A stretch of DNA of 64,000 nucleotides, taken from the NCBI RefSeq assembly GCF_022867795.2, contig NZ_CP107006.1, forward strand, positions 1,550,001 to 1,614,000, in the 5' to 3' direction. How positions within the stretch are numbered: position 1 is the first letter of the stretch; each line of letters opens with the position of its first letter. This document shows positions 35,030 to 43,230 of the stretch, piece by piece. Made by a program: the position numbers and the translations under genes. The DNA is from Chitinophaga horti (lineage in GTDB: Bacteria; Bacteroidota; Bacteroidia; Chitinophagales; Chitinophagaceae). The notes below the pieces were generated by a model. The model made no database searches, had not been told where the DNA came from, and saw only the letters and a list, made by a program, of their open reading frames with translations.

Positions 35030-35737
35030 ATGTCAGATCAGGAAACCAGCGGCAGCGGCGCGCCTATTTACCGCTATAACCCCGACCAGGAGCGGCCCTT
35101 CGAATATGCATCCGGCGGGGATAATATCGAACTTATCTCTAGTCACATTGAACAACATGTAGGCCCGGTGGATATGGTATTTCATGAGTTGATTTCAGAC
35201 CTTGTGCATATCGACGTGCATTGGGTGAAACCATCGGCCGATTACCCGTTCCATACACTGGTCACATCCGGCATGAGCGACCGGCCAATGCATGTGCCCG
35301 AAGGCTTTGAGGCGCACCGTTATGCCGAGCTTTGCATCTTGCTGCCGGCGGACTGGCCCATTTCAGAAGAAGCGTTCAAGGACGAAAATAATTACTGGCC
35401 CGTGCGCTGGTTAAAACTGTTATCGCGCTTCCCGCATGAATACAAAACCTGGTTGGCCTGGGGCCATACGATCCCGAACGGCGAGGCGGCGCATCCGATG
35501 GCAGATAATACGGAACTGGGATGCATGCTGTTGCTGCCTTCCATCAACCTGCCCAACGATTTTCATGAACTGGTGGTGAATGAAGAACAAACCATCCGTT
35601 TTTACTGCCTGTACCCCATCTACAAAGAAGAACTGGACTATAAACTGGAACACGGCGCGGAAGGTCTCCTGGACAAATTCGAGGAGTTCGACATACCCAA
35701 CGTGGTCGACATACACCGGGTAAACACCTGTGCATAA
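35030..35737 (+). CDS. Suppressor of fused (SUFU) domain protein
   Basis: A 235-residue cytoplasmic protein starting MSDQETSGSGAPIYRYNP. The SUFU-like domain is recognisable from ISSHIEQHVGPVDMVFHELISD, HTLVTSGMSDRPM, AELCILLPADWP and the WPVRWLKLLSRFPHEYKTWLAWGHT block. Bacterial SUFU proteins are often immunity or regulatory modules near polymorphic toxins, but no toxin is adjacent here. It is flanked by terminators and so is monocistronic. An ATG-like start 12 codons earlier (34994) is less family-like. Confidence 0.88.
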   Translation: MSDQETSGSGAPIYRYNPDQERPFEYASGGDNIELISSHIEQHVGPVDMVFHELISDLVHIDVHWVKPSADYPFHTLVTSGMSDRPMHVPEGFEAHRYAELCILLPADWPISEEAFKDENNYWPVRWLKLLSRFPHEYKTWLAWGHTIPNGEAAHPMADNTELGCMLLLPSINLPNDFHELVVNEEQTIRFYCLYPIYKEELDYKLEHGAEGLLDKFEEFDIPNVVDIHRVNTCA

Positions 35738-35738
35738 C

Positions 35739-35775
35739 AACAAGGCCGCAGTAGTACTGCGGCCTTGTTCTTTTA
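35739..35775 (+). terminator. Terminator of the SUFU gene
   Basis: A near-perfect palindrome with 15-base arms (35739-35753 and 35755-35769), followed by CTTTTAT. Confidence 0.85.
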
Positions 35776-35839
35776 TTTGATTATCCCCCTGAAAAAACTT
35801 AACTTATGAATAGTTTTCACACTTTAAATAAGGCTTGTT

Positions 35840-36283
35840 ATGGGAGCGAGAGTCAGAAACATCCTGCAGGCCAAGGGCCACGCAGTATACTCCATCAGCC
35901 CGGAAACAACGGTTTATGAAGCGCTGGAAGTGTTGGTAAGCCGCAATGTAGGTGCATTGCTGGTAACGGAAAACGACCGTATCCTGGGTATCTTTTCCGA
36001 ACGCGATTACGCCCGTAGGGTGATCCTCAAAGGACGCTCGTCAAGGGAAACGCCGATTCGCGATATCATGACCGAAAACCCCATTGTCATGAAAGAAGAT
36101 GATTCTATTGAAGATTGTATGGTAAAGATGACGGACAAACACATCCGCCACCTGCCGATCACCGATCATGCCGACCGCCTGGTAGGCGTAGTGTCTATCG
36201 GTGACCTGGTGAAGTTCATCATTGATGAACAGCGGACCATCATCCAGAGCCTGGAAGGGTATATCAACGGCACACATCAGTAA
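35840..36283 (+). CDS. CBS-domain pair protein
   Basis: A 147-residue protein made of two CBS motifs (about 10-65 and 75-130), which together form a Bateman module binding adenosine nucleotides. Motifs GALLVTENDRILGIFSERDYAR and HLPITDHADRLVGVVSIGDLV are textbook CBS ends. There is no attached effector domain, so it presumably acts in trans as an energy or redox sensor. It stands alone between the SUFU gene and the convergent aspartokinase. Confidence 0.9.
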   Translation: MGARVRNILQAKGHAVYSISPETTVYEALEVLVSRNVGALLVTENDRILGIFSERDYARRVILKGRSSRETPIRDIMTENPIVMKEDDSIEDCMVKMTDKHIRHLPITDHADRLVGVVSIGDLVKFIIDEQRTIIQSLEGYINGTHQ

Positions 36284-36405
36284 AGGTCGGTATCGTCATT
36301 CGAAAGGGTTGTTGGATTAACGGCCCTTAGTCGTATGCCACATAACCTGATCCTATGGCTGTTGTCATCGCAAGGCTGTTTTAACCAACGGCCTTTAATC
36401 GTGTG

Positions 36406-37692
36406 TTATATCGTTTGCTCCGAAGGCTGTTTCATCAATACCTGCGTCGTGTGTAATGCCCGCTGCTCCAGCAGGATCGTTTTGCCTTTGATCAGCTCTT
36501 CCAGCAGGCCGTTCTTGTTATAACGCACGGTCAGCAATTCTAACTCTTCGTGGTAGGTGATTTTATATTGATCATGCAACGTTTTCATCAGCTGCTCGAT
36601 CTTTTCGGGATTGTGATCGATACAGCAGCTAAAGCTGATCGCCGCATTCTGCATCAGGTTGATCTTGATCTTCAGTCGGAACAGCATATCGTAAATGTCC
36701 GCAATCTTATCCTCCGTAATAAAGCCAAAATCCTTCGAGGTGATCGTTAACAACACCTGGTTACGCTTCAGGATGATTAACGGCGGCAGTTGTGCTGCAT
36801 CCGTATCTTCTTTAATCACCGTACCTGGCAGGTTCTTGTCCAGGAAACACTTTACGTATAATGGTATCTGTTTGTTCTGTAACGGTTTAATAGTTTTCGG
36901 GTGAATCACCTGCGCGCCGTAGTAAGCCATTTCTATCACCTCGCTGAAGCTGATCTCCGGGATGTTCACCGTGTTGGGGAATAGCTTAGGATCGGCGTTC
37001 TTCAGGCCTTCCACGTCCTTCCAGATCGTCTGGCTTTCTGCGTTCAGCGTATTGGCGAATACGGCAGCTGAAAAGTCGCTGCCCTCGCGGCCTAAGGTCA
37101 CACTTTCATTCTGATCGGTGCTGCCGATAAAACCCTGCGCCACGATTACATTGGTGGTGTTGAAGAGAGGCAGTACTTTTTCGTTCACCTGGCGCTGTGT
37201 TACCTCCCAGTCGATGTTCGCATCGCGAAAGGTGCTGTCGGTAAGAAAGATGTCGCGCACGTCAAGCCAGGCGTTGTTAAGGCCTATCTGGTTAAAGTAA
37301 GCGCTGACGATGGCCGTGGATAAGAGTTCGCCCAGGCCCACGATCTGATCGTAATAATAGTCGTAGGGACGTACGGGCTTTTCACCCAGCGTCCATTCGG
37401 CTTCTGTAAAAAACTCCTGCAACTGGGTGAATACGGAGTTGGTTTTGTTGCCGAGCAGTTGTTCCGCCAGCTGTATATGTTGTTGTTCGATATTAAACAG
37501 TAACTGGGCGGCAATCTCCCTTTTACGCATGAAATAGTGCTGCGCCACCTTCTCCAGTTCGTTGGTGGTTTTGCCCATGGCAGAGATAACGATCAGGATT
37601 TTGTCTTCCGGGAACGATTGCACGATGGCCGCCACGTTTTTTATACGTTCAATACTTTCTAAACTTGCGCCGCCAAATTTGAAAACCTTCAT
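36406..37692 (-). CDS. lysC: Aspartate kinase, monofunctional
   Basis: A 428-residue aspartokinase starting MKVFKFGGASLESIERI. The conserved TLGREGSDFSAAVFAN substrate and ATP site is present. The C-terminus has ACT-like regulatory sequence (VLLTITSKDFGFITED...). It lacks a dehydrogenase domain, unlike thrA at 24925. The two isozymes probably differ in feedback control, with this one serving lysine, diaminopimelate and methionine (inference). It is monocistronic and convergent with the CBS gene. The 122-base gap between them holds nothing I can name. Confidence 0.92.
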   Translation of the reverse strand: MKVFKFGGASLESIERIKNVAAIVQSFPEDKILIVISAMGKTTNELEKVAQHYFMRKREIAAQLLFNIEQQHIQLAEQLLGNKTNSVFTQLQEFFTEAEWTLGEKPVRPYDYYYDQIVGLGELLSTAIVSAYFNQIGLNNAWLDVRDIFLTDSTFRDANIDWEVTQRQVNEKVLPLFNTTNVIVAQGFIGSTDQNESVTLGREGSDFSAAVFANTLNAESQTIWKDVEGLKNADPKLFPNTVNIPEISFSEVIEMAYYGAQVIHPKTIKPLQNKQIPLYVKCFLDKNLPGTVIKEDTDAAQLPPLIILKRNQVLLTITSKDFGFITEDKIADIYDMLFRLKIKINLMQNAAISFSCCIDHNPEKIEQLMKTLHDQYKITYHEELELLTVRYNKNGLLEELIKGKTILLEQRALHTTQVLMKQPSEQTI

Positions 37693-37835
37693 ATACAGGG
37701 GGAGATTCTGTTAAAAAAATGTCCGGCAAAGTACGGCAACTTTAGATTAGTTTAAAAATATGATTAGTAAGAAATGACACCCCCGTTAAAAAACTCTCCA
37801 ATTAGCCTAATTTGCGGACACCACACCATCTTTGA

Positions 37836-38852
37836 ATGAATAGTATGAACAACCACCAAAAAGTAATGACCCTGGACGAATTTACGATCCAGGACCTGAA
37901 GAATTACCCCGCCGCCACAGGACAACTTTCCGGCTTGCTGCGCGATATCGGAAGAGCCGCGAAACGGGTGAATGTAGAAGTGAATAAGGCCGGCATTGCA
38001 GACATCCTCGGCGAGGCTGGTAAAACCAACGTACAGGGCGAATCAGTTAAAAAGCTGGATGAATTTGCCAACGACCAGTTCATCAACTCCCTGCGTTCCA
38101 GCATTTACTGCTGCGGCGTGGCTTCCGAAGAGAATGAAGAGTTTATTCCCTTTACGGACGCGCACTCCATGAACTCGAAGTATGTTGTGCTCATCGATCC
38201 GCTCGACGGCTCAGGTAACATCGACGTAAACGTCTCGATCGGTACGATCTTCTCTGTTTACCGCCGCCTTACGCCAAACGGCTCGCCCTGCGATGTGAAC
38301 GACTTCCTGCAACCGGGCCGCGAGCAGATCGCCGCCGGTTACATCATTTACGGATCCAGCACGATGCTCGTTTACGCCACCAGGCGCAGCGTACAGGGAT
38401 TTACGCTCGATCCGTCGATAGGGGAGTTCTGCCTCTCGCATCCCGATCTGAAGTGCCCGCCGGATAGCGACATTTTCTCCGTAAACGTAGGCTATTACCA
38501 TCTTTACGAAGAAAAAGTACGTCATACCATCGATCATTTTATGGCGAAAAACGAAGCTGAAAAGATCTACCGTCATCGCTTTGTAGGCTGTATGGTGGCC
38601 GAAATACATCGCACGCTCATCCAGGGCGGCGTGTTCTTTTACCCGGCGTTCGGCAAGTACAAAAATGGCAGGCTGCGTTTATGTTACGAATGTAACCCGA
38701 TGTCGTTCCTGGTAGAAAAAGCCGGCGGCGTAGCGTTAATGGATGGCAAAACAAGGCTGCTGGACGTACAGCCGGAGCAACTGCATCAGCGTATACCCGT
38801 ATTTATCGGGTCTAAACTGTTGATGGAGCAGATGCAGGCGATACTCTCATAA
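37836..38852 (+). CDS. fbp: Fructose-1,6-bisphosphatase class I
   Basis: A 338-residue gluconeogenic phosphatase. The metal and substrate signature is VLIDPLDGSGNIDVNVSIGTIFSVY; most homologues have DGSSNID, so one Ser is Gly here. The sugar-binding C-terminal segments NPMSFLVEKAGG and KYKNGRLRLCYECNP are present. An in-frame ATG three codons later is an equally plausible start. It is monocistronic, 143 bases from the divergent aspartokinase start. Confidence 0.95.
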   Translation: MNSMNNHQKVMTLDEFTIQDLKNYPAATGQLSGLLRDIGRAAKRVNVEVNKAGIADILGEAGKTNVQGESVKKLDEFANDQFINSLRSSIYCCGVASEENEEFIPFTDAHSMNSKYVVLIDPLDGSGNIDVNVSIGTIFSVYRRLTPNGSPCDVNDFLQPGREQIAAGYIIYGSSTMLVYATRRSVQGFTLDPSIGEFCLSHPDLKCPPDSDIFSVNVGYYHLYEEKVRHTIDHFMAKNEAEKIYRHRFVGCMVAEIHRTLIQGGVFFYPAFGKYKNGRLRLCYECNPMSFLVEKAGGVALMDGKTRLLDVQPEQLHQRIPVFIGSKLLMEQMQAILS

Positions 38853-38920
38853 ATATGGCATACTTTTTTCTTTTACCGTTATAATAAACAATATTTGTTT
38901 TTATAATGCGTTTAGAAATC

Positions 38921-39430
38921 ATGTCATTGAAGAGAAGAATTTTTGCCTTATCCTTTGCGGTACTTGCCGCCCTGCAAGCATCTGCGTGCAGCCGAAACAC
39001 CATCCCTTCCGATAGCACCGTTAGCACTGTCAACAAAGGCAGCCTGGAAGAAGAGATTCTTTTTTACACCAACAAATACCGTAAGTCGAAGGGCCTGGCC
39101 CCGCTGGAACTCGTTGAAACCGTAAGTGTACAGGCCCGCGAACATAGCCGCGATATGGCTAAAGGCCGCACGGGTTTTGGCCACGACGGGTTTGAAGAAA
39201 GAATTGACGACATCTCCAAAAAGATGGGCTCCGTGAGAGGTGCCGCTGAAAATGTTGCCTATGGCACGCTCGATGCGGAAGCGGTAGTAAAAGGCTGGAT
39301 CAAAAGTCCCGGCCACCGTAAAAACCTGGAAGGCAATTACAATGTAATCGGCATCGGCACCGCCGACAAAGGACGTATCACGTTCTTCACCCAGATTTTC
39401 ATCAACAAGCCGAAAGCGGCGAGTAAATAG
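38921..39430 (+). CDS. CAP (SCP/PR-1) domain lipoprotein
   Basis: A 169-residue exported protein. The start at MSLKRRIFALSFAVLAAL gives a lipoprotein signal ending LQASAC. A start five codons upstream (38906) would weaken it. The CAP domain shows LEEEILFYTNKYRKSKGLAPL, QAREHSRDMA, the active-site-like HDGFEERID and GAAENVAYG, and VKGWIKSPGHRKNLEGNYNVIGIG. CAP proteins of bacteria are extracytoplasmic and of unknown biochemical role. It is 53 bases after fbp but probably separate. Confidence 0.88.
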   Translation: MSLKRRIFALSFAVLAALQASACSRNTIPSDSTVSTVNKGSLEEEILFYTNKYRKSKGLAPLELVETVSVQAREHSRDMAKGRTGFGHDGFEERIDDISKKMGSVRGAAENVAYGTLDAEAVVKGWIKSPGHRKNLEGNYNVIGIGTADKGRITFFTQIFINKPKAASK

Positions 39431-39450
39431 ATTTTCCGAACAATCAACGT

Positions 39451-39484
39451 AGGGCAGCGCCACCGGGTGCTGCCCTTTTTATTT
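39451..39484 (+). terminator. Terminator of the CAP lipoprotein gene
   Basis: An 8-bp GC-rich stem (39451-39458 with 39469-39476) and a 10-base loop, followed by TTTTTATTTT. Confidence 0.85.
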
Positions 39485-39517
39485 TTATCTTGCACCGGCT
39501 TTTGCAGCAACAGTCAG

Positions 39518-39542
39518 CCGCCGTTGTGTCACTCCCTTCAAC
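39518..39542 (-). repeat. 25-bp dispersed motif, copy D
   Basis: The minus strand reads GTTGAAGGGAGTGAC then ACAACGGCGG. It lies 33 bases after a terminator and 40 bases before the ABC ATPase start. Confidence 0.75.
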
Positions 39543-39581
39543 CACAACACTTTACTCCCCCTTTTTTTGTAATTTGGCGGC

Positions 39582-40346
39582 ATGGAAAAAAGGACGATGA
39601 TCGCTGTAAAGGACCTGGTAAAACAGTATGGCGACTTTACAGCCGTGAAAGGGATCAGTTTTGAAGTGTTTGAAGGCGAAATATTCGGCCTGCTCGGGCC
39701 CAATGGCGCCGGCAAAAGCACGACCCTCGAAATAATCGAAACGCTCCGCCAGAAGACATCCGGCGAGGTATGGGTCGACGGTATCAACCTGGACGAAAAC
39801 CCTGAAGCGATCAAAAAGATCATCGGCGTACAGCTGCAGTCCTCCGGTTATTATCCGGGCCTTAACCTGGTAGAGCTGATCAAAATGTTCGCAGGACTTT
39901 ACAACCAACAGGTAGATCCCAAAGCGCTGCTGCGACTTTTCAACCTGGAAGATAAAGCCAATGCACGTTACAAAGCCCTTTCGGGCGGACAGAAGCAACG
40001 TTTCTCCATCGCCACCACGCTCATCAACAAACCTAAAGTGATTTTCCTGGACGAGCCAACTACCGGCCTCGATCCGCAGGCCCGCCGCAACCTCTGGGAC
40101 CTTATCCAGCAAGTACGCGACCAGGGCACCACGGTGGTGATCACCACGCATTATATGGACGAAGCCGAGTTCCTCTGCGATCGCTGCGCGATCGTCGACA
40201 GCGGCCGCGTAATCGCGGTAGACAGTCCCGATGCGCTCATCGACAACCTCGTAGCCTCCGGCTTCGAAAGGAAGAAAGAAGTGAAGAAGGCCAACCTGGA
40301 AGATGTGTTTATCCACCTCACCGGGAAGGATTTAAGGGAAGCATAA
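39582..40346 (+). CDS. ABC transporter ATP-binding protein (no adjacent permease)
   Basis: A 254-residue nucleotide-binding subunit of the ABC-2/CcmA/DrrA type. Walker A GPNGAGKST is at 39-47, Q-loop VQLQSSG, signature LSGGQKQR near 134-141, Walker B VIFLDEPTTG and the H-loop TTHYMDE. The C-terminal NLEDVFIHLTGKDL tail is typical of export systems. No membrane component is encoded next to it. The following genes are a DinB protein and a NUDIX hydrolase in the same direction, so the permease is elsewhere or this is an orphan. Confidence 0.9.
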   Translation: MEKRTMIAVKDLVKQYGDFTAVKGISFEVFEGEIFGLLGPNGAGKSTTLEIIETLRQKTSGEVWVDGINLDENPEAIKKIIGVQLQSSGYYPGLNLVELIKMFAGLYNQQVDPKALLRLFNLEDKANARYKALSGGQKQRFSIATTLINKPKVIFLDEPTTGLDPQARRNLWDLIQQVRDQGTTVVITTHYMDEAEFLCDRCAIVDSGRVIAVDSPDALIDNLVASGFERKKEVKKANLEDVFIHLTGKDLREA

Positions 40347-40371
40347 TTCAACGCCCATTAAATACACAGAC

Positions 40372-40905
40372 ATGGACCTCGAAACACTCAAATACCCCAT
40401 CGGCAGGTTTGTCACGCCGCAAAGCGCAAGTGCTCAGCAACGCACGCGTTTAATCAACGACATCCGCCAACTCCCAACACTGGTGGAAATCGCCGTACAG
40501 AACCTGGATGAGCATCAGCTGCAAACGCCCTACCGTCCCGATGGCTGGACCATCGCACAGGTCGTACACCACCTGGTGGACAGTCATATGAACGCGCTCA
40601 CGCGTTTTAAGCTGGCGCTGACGGAATATAATCCTGTCATCAAGCCTTACGACGAAGCTGCCTGGGCAGCGTTGCCCGATGTAAGCAACACGCCGGTAAA
40701 CGTGTCGATTACGCTGCTGCATGCCCTGCATACGCGTTGGAGCAACTTGCTGGAGGCTTTGACGGACGAGCAGTACGAGCGTACCTTCGTTCACCCGGAA
40801 AGCAAACAAACATTTAAACTGTGGCAAACGCTGGCCAGCTACTCCTGGCACGGCTTACACCACCTCACACATATCGTAAACCTGAAAGAAAGTAAAGGCT
40901 GGTAG
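40372..40905 (+). CDS. YfiT-type DinB protein (putative bacillithiol S-transferase)
   Basis: A 177-residue four-helix DinB/YfiT protein. The N-terminus LKYPIGRF and the metal-ligand histidines in AQVVHHLVDSHMN and SWHGLHHLTHIV match YfiT/BstA metal-dependent hydrolases, which include bacillithiol S-transferases. The bacillithiol enzyme BshB1 at 57316 makes a thiol-transferase role credible here. It is 26 bases after the ABC ATPase and 4 bases before the NUDIX gene, so it is probably in one operon. Confidence 0.85.
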   Translation: MDLETLKYPIGRFVTPQSASAQQRTRLINDIRQLPTLVEIAVQNLDEHQLQTPYRPDGWTIAQVVHHLVDSHMNALTRFKLALTEYNPVIKPYDEAAWAALPDVSNTPVNVSITLLHALHTRWSNLLEALTDEQYERTFVHPESKQTFKLWQTLASYSWHGLHHLTHIVNLKESKGW

Positions 40906-40909
40906 CATT

Positions 40910-41458
40910 ATGGAATGGAAAGTACTGCAATCGGAATACCTGCACCGCGAGCCCTGGCTCACTGTGCGGAAGGATAAGGCGCAAACGCCGGCTGGCAAAG
41001 TGGTAGAGAACTATTACGTACACGAATACCCCGATTGGGTAACCGCCGTGCCGGTGACGGAAGATGGTAAGATCATCATGATCAGACAATACCGCCACGC
41101 GCTCGGCCGTACTATTATCGAAGTGCCTGGTGGCACACTCGATGACACCGATCCAACGCCCGAATTTGGTATACGCCGCGAACTGCTGGAAGAAACCGGC
41201 TACGAGTTCGATACGTTCGAGAACCTCGGTGCCGTATCCGCAAACCCTTCCACCAACACGAACCTAACGCACATGTTCCTGGCGAGAGGCGGTAAAAAAG
41301 TGCAGGAGCAACAACTCGATCACAATGAAGATATAGAAGTAATCCTGATGACACCGGAAGAGGTAATACAGTTGCTAAAAAATAACCAGATCATTCAAAG
41401 CCTGCATACAAGCTGCCTGTTTTACGGGCTGGCGAAACTGGGGTTAGTGAAGTTTTAA
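40910..41458 (+). CDS. NUDIX hydrolase (ADP-ribose pyrophosphatase-like)
   Basis: A 182-residue NUDIX enzyme that would cleave nucleoside-diphosphate-linked substrates, by overall shape ADP-ribose or nucleotide sugars. The Nudix box is near-canonical: GGTLDDTDPTPEFGI followed by RRELLEETGY, with an extra residue and a Pro or Asp where the first box Glu normally sits; the REUxEExGU core is intact. It is translated right after the YfiT gene (four bases). Downstream is a REP-like repeat and then the IS110 element. Confidence 0.88.
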   Translation: MEWKVLQSEYLHREPWLTVRKDKAQTPAGKVVENYYVHEYPDWVTAVPVTEDGKIIMIRQYRHALGRTIIEVPGGTLDDTDPTPEFGIRRELLEETGYEFDTFENLGAVSANPSTNTNLTHMFLARGGKKVQEQQLDHNEDIEVILMTPEEVIQLLKNNQIIQSLHTSCLFYGLAKLGLVKF

Positions 41459-41477
41459 TGTTATACAACCCGCTGCA

Positions 41478-41590
41478 AACGCGGAGACGGTAGCGGAGGA
41501 TTGCTTCCCTGCGGTCGCAAGGACGAAGAGTGAGACGATCGGCCGCTCCTTTGTCATTGCGAGTAAGCAGCCCTCGAACGGGCAAAATAT
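41478..41590. repeat. REP-like dispersed palindromic repeat, partly split by the IS
   Basis: Contains AACGCGGAGAC (41478-41488), GGATTGCTTC and GTCATTGCGAG (41553-41563), the ends of a repeat type frequent in many genomes. The inverse of its first 11 bases, GTCTCCGCGTT, is at 43216-43226, beyond the IS. Confidence 0.5.
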
Positions 41591-41623
41591 CCTGATGACA
41601 TTCTTACCTTAGTGGAGATAAAA

Positions 41624-41782
41624 GCAGGCTGTCTAAATAACCTGTTCCCTTCATTGATACCCTTGACCGGAGTTCGTTTGCGAGATTAGGATTGATGCTT
41701 ATTGAAAAATATCTTAGTGGCAACCTGAGGTTGACCCTGTTTATAAGGTTAAAATATTGTTCGAGCATCGAAGACAGCCTGC
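41624..41782 (+). ncRNA. Candidate IS110 bridge RNA
   Basis: An 11-bp perfect inverted repeat, GCAGGCTGTCT (41624-41634) and AGACAGCCTGC (41772-41782), encloses 137 bases with smaller stems such as CAACC-tga-GGTTG. It lies 28 bases upstream of the recombinase start. Position and size match the ~177-nt bridge RNA known from IS621. Identity is inferred from position, and no homologous copy was compared. Confidence 0.4.
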
Positions 41783-41810
41783 CTATTGTTTAAAACAAGA
41801 AGGTAAAATT

Positions 41811-43157
41811 ATGAAAAAGGCGTCTACAGCCAAATTTCCTCTTCAATTAGGTATTATTAAACCCAATTCTGCAGGTATAGATGTAGGTAGTATGAACATG
41901 ATGGTGGCTTATCCCGGAGCAGATGGCATCCAGCAAGTTCAGGAGTTTGATGCTTATACCGATGATTTACACGCACTGGCAGATCATTTACAACAGGTTG
42001 GCGTCCATTACGTTGCCATGGAAGCAACAGGTTCTTATTGGCTGACAGTATACGACGTATTAACTACGCGCGGTTTTGAAGTAACGGTAGCCAACCCGAC
42101 CCATTATAAAAATGTTGACGCTCAAAAGACGGATGTAAATGATAGTCAGTGGCTACAGCAGTTGCATGCTCATGGCCTGCTACGTTCATCGCATATAGCA
42201 GAAGAACAGTATCGTGAATTAAGAGCCTACATTCATCAACGAAATATTAAGCAATCTCAGAAAAGTGATACCCTCAACCGAATACAAAAAGTGTTAACTG
42301 AGATGAATATTAAAGTCCAGCATATCATAAGTGATATAGAGGGGGTAACAGGAATGATGATCATAGAACGTATTTCTACAGGTATCACAGATCCAGCGGC
42401 TCTTCTTGCGGGAGTGAAAATCAACCAGTTAAAAGCCAGCAAAGAAGATTTAGAGCGATCGTTGGTGGGCTTATACAAACCATATCAAATCACGTTGTTA
42501 AAAAACCATTTAGCCGACTATCATTATTATAAATCCAAAATGCTGGAATTTGAGAAAGAGATAACCGATTTACTCACCAGGCTTGTACCACCGCATGCAG
42601 GTTCTGTCGCTAAAAAAGAAAAAGCGACAAAGGTGCGTAAAAACCAATACCACTATAATATTAAAGAGTATCTGCACAAAATTGTAGGCGTTGATCTGAC
42701 GGAAATTGATGGACTGGAAGAGAACACTGTACTGACGATCATATCTGTCACCGGTCTTAACATGAAAAAGTGGCCAACAGCGGGACACTTTACCAGTTGG
42801 CTCAATCTTGCAGCGCGCCCGAAGATCAGTGGCGGCAAAGTGATTGGTTATCAAAAACGAATCACCAACAATACCGCCACCCAGGCATTTAGAATGGCAG
42901 CTCAAACGATGTTTAAGAACAAAGGTCAGTTAGGCCAACTATATAGAAGACTGTCAGCGACAAAAGGCAGTAAGAAAGCTATTAAGGCAGTAGCAAGGCG
43001 TCTGGCTGTAATTTTCTACAACATGGTAAGCAAGCAAACAAAGTACGATCCGAAGATGGTAGTGCTGGATGAAGAAAAGATAAGAGAGCGAAAACTCGCT
43101 CGTTTAAACAGAGAAGTAGCTAAGCTCGGTGGCAAAGTTGTTTTTGCAAATAATTGA
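41811..43157 (+). CDS. IS110-family DEDD recombinase/transposase
   Basis: A 448-residue recombinase. The N-terminal RuvC-like DEDD domain has Asp24 (AGIDVGS), Glu71 (AMEATGSY), Asp108 and Asp111 (KTDVNDSQWL). A coiled-coil middle follows. The C-terminal Tnp domain carries the catalytic serine Ser340 in ARPKISGGKVIGY and RITNNTATQAFRMAA. The start at MKKASTAKF has AAGAAGG upstream, a stronger ribosome site than most genes here. A TTG at 41757 would add 18 unlikely residues. The gene looks intact, so the element may be active. Confidence 0.93.
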   Translation: MKKASTAKFPLQLGIIKPNSAGIDVGSMNMMVAYPGADGIQQVQEFDAYTDDLHALADHLQQVGVHYVAMEATGSYWLTVYDVLTTRGFEVTVANPTHYKNVDAQKTDVNDSQWLQQLHAHGLLRSSHIAEEQYRELRAYIHQRNIKQSQKSDTLNRIQKVLTEMNIKVQHIISDIEGVTGMMIIERISTGITDPAALLAGVKINQLKASKEDLERSLVGLYKPYQITLLKNHLADYHYYKSKMLEFEKEITDLLTRLVPPHAGSVAKKEKATKVRKNQYHYNIKEYLHKIVGVDLTEIDGLEENTVLTIISVTGLNMKKWPTAGHFTSWLNLAARPKISGGKVIGYQKRITNNTATQAFRMAAQTMFKNKGQLGQLYRRLSATKGSKKAIKAVARRLAVIFYNMVSKQTKYDPKMVVLDEEKIRERKLARLNREVAKLGGKVVFANN

Positions 43158-43230
43158 TAAACAATGAAAAAGCTGGAATGTCATTATAAATGAAATGAAG
43201 TAAACTTCGTGTGTAGTCTCCGCGTTAACC

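Larger units (their letters stand above)
41459..41810. other. Non-coding region upstream of the IS110 recombinase
   Basis: 352 bases. 41478-41590 looks like a palindromic dispersed repeat (GTCATTGCGAG / GATTGCTTC type). About 41590-41810 is the left non-coding end of the IS, with a candidate structured RNA. There is no protein gene. Confidence 0.7.
41591..43215 (+). mobile_element. IS110-family insertion sequence (boundaries approximate)
   Basis: One recombinase gene with a ~200-base left non-coding end and a short right end. No terminal inverted repeats or target duplication are visible, as expected for IS110. The DNA is clearly more AT-rich than its neighbours. Exact ends cannot be fixed from a single copy. 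The element lies between the convergent NUDIX and folC genes. Confidence 0.75.
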
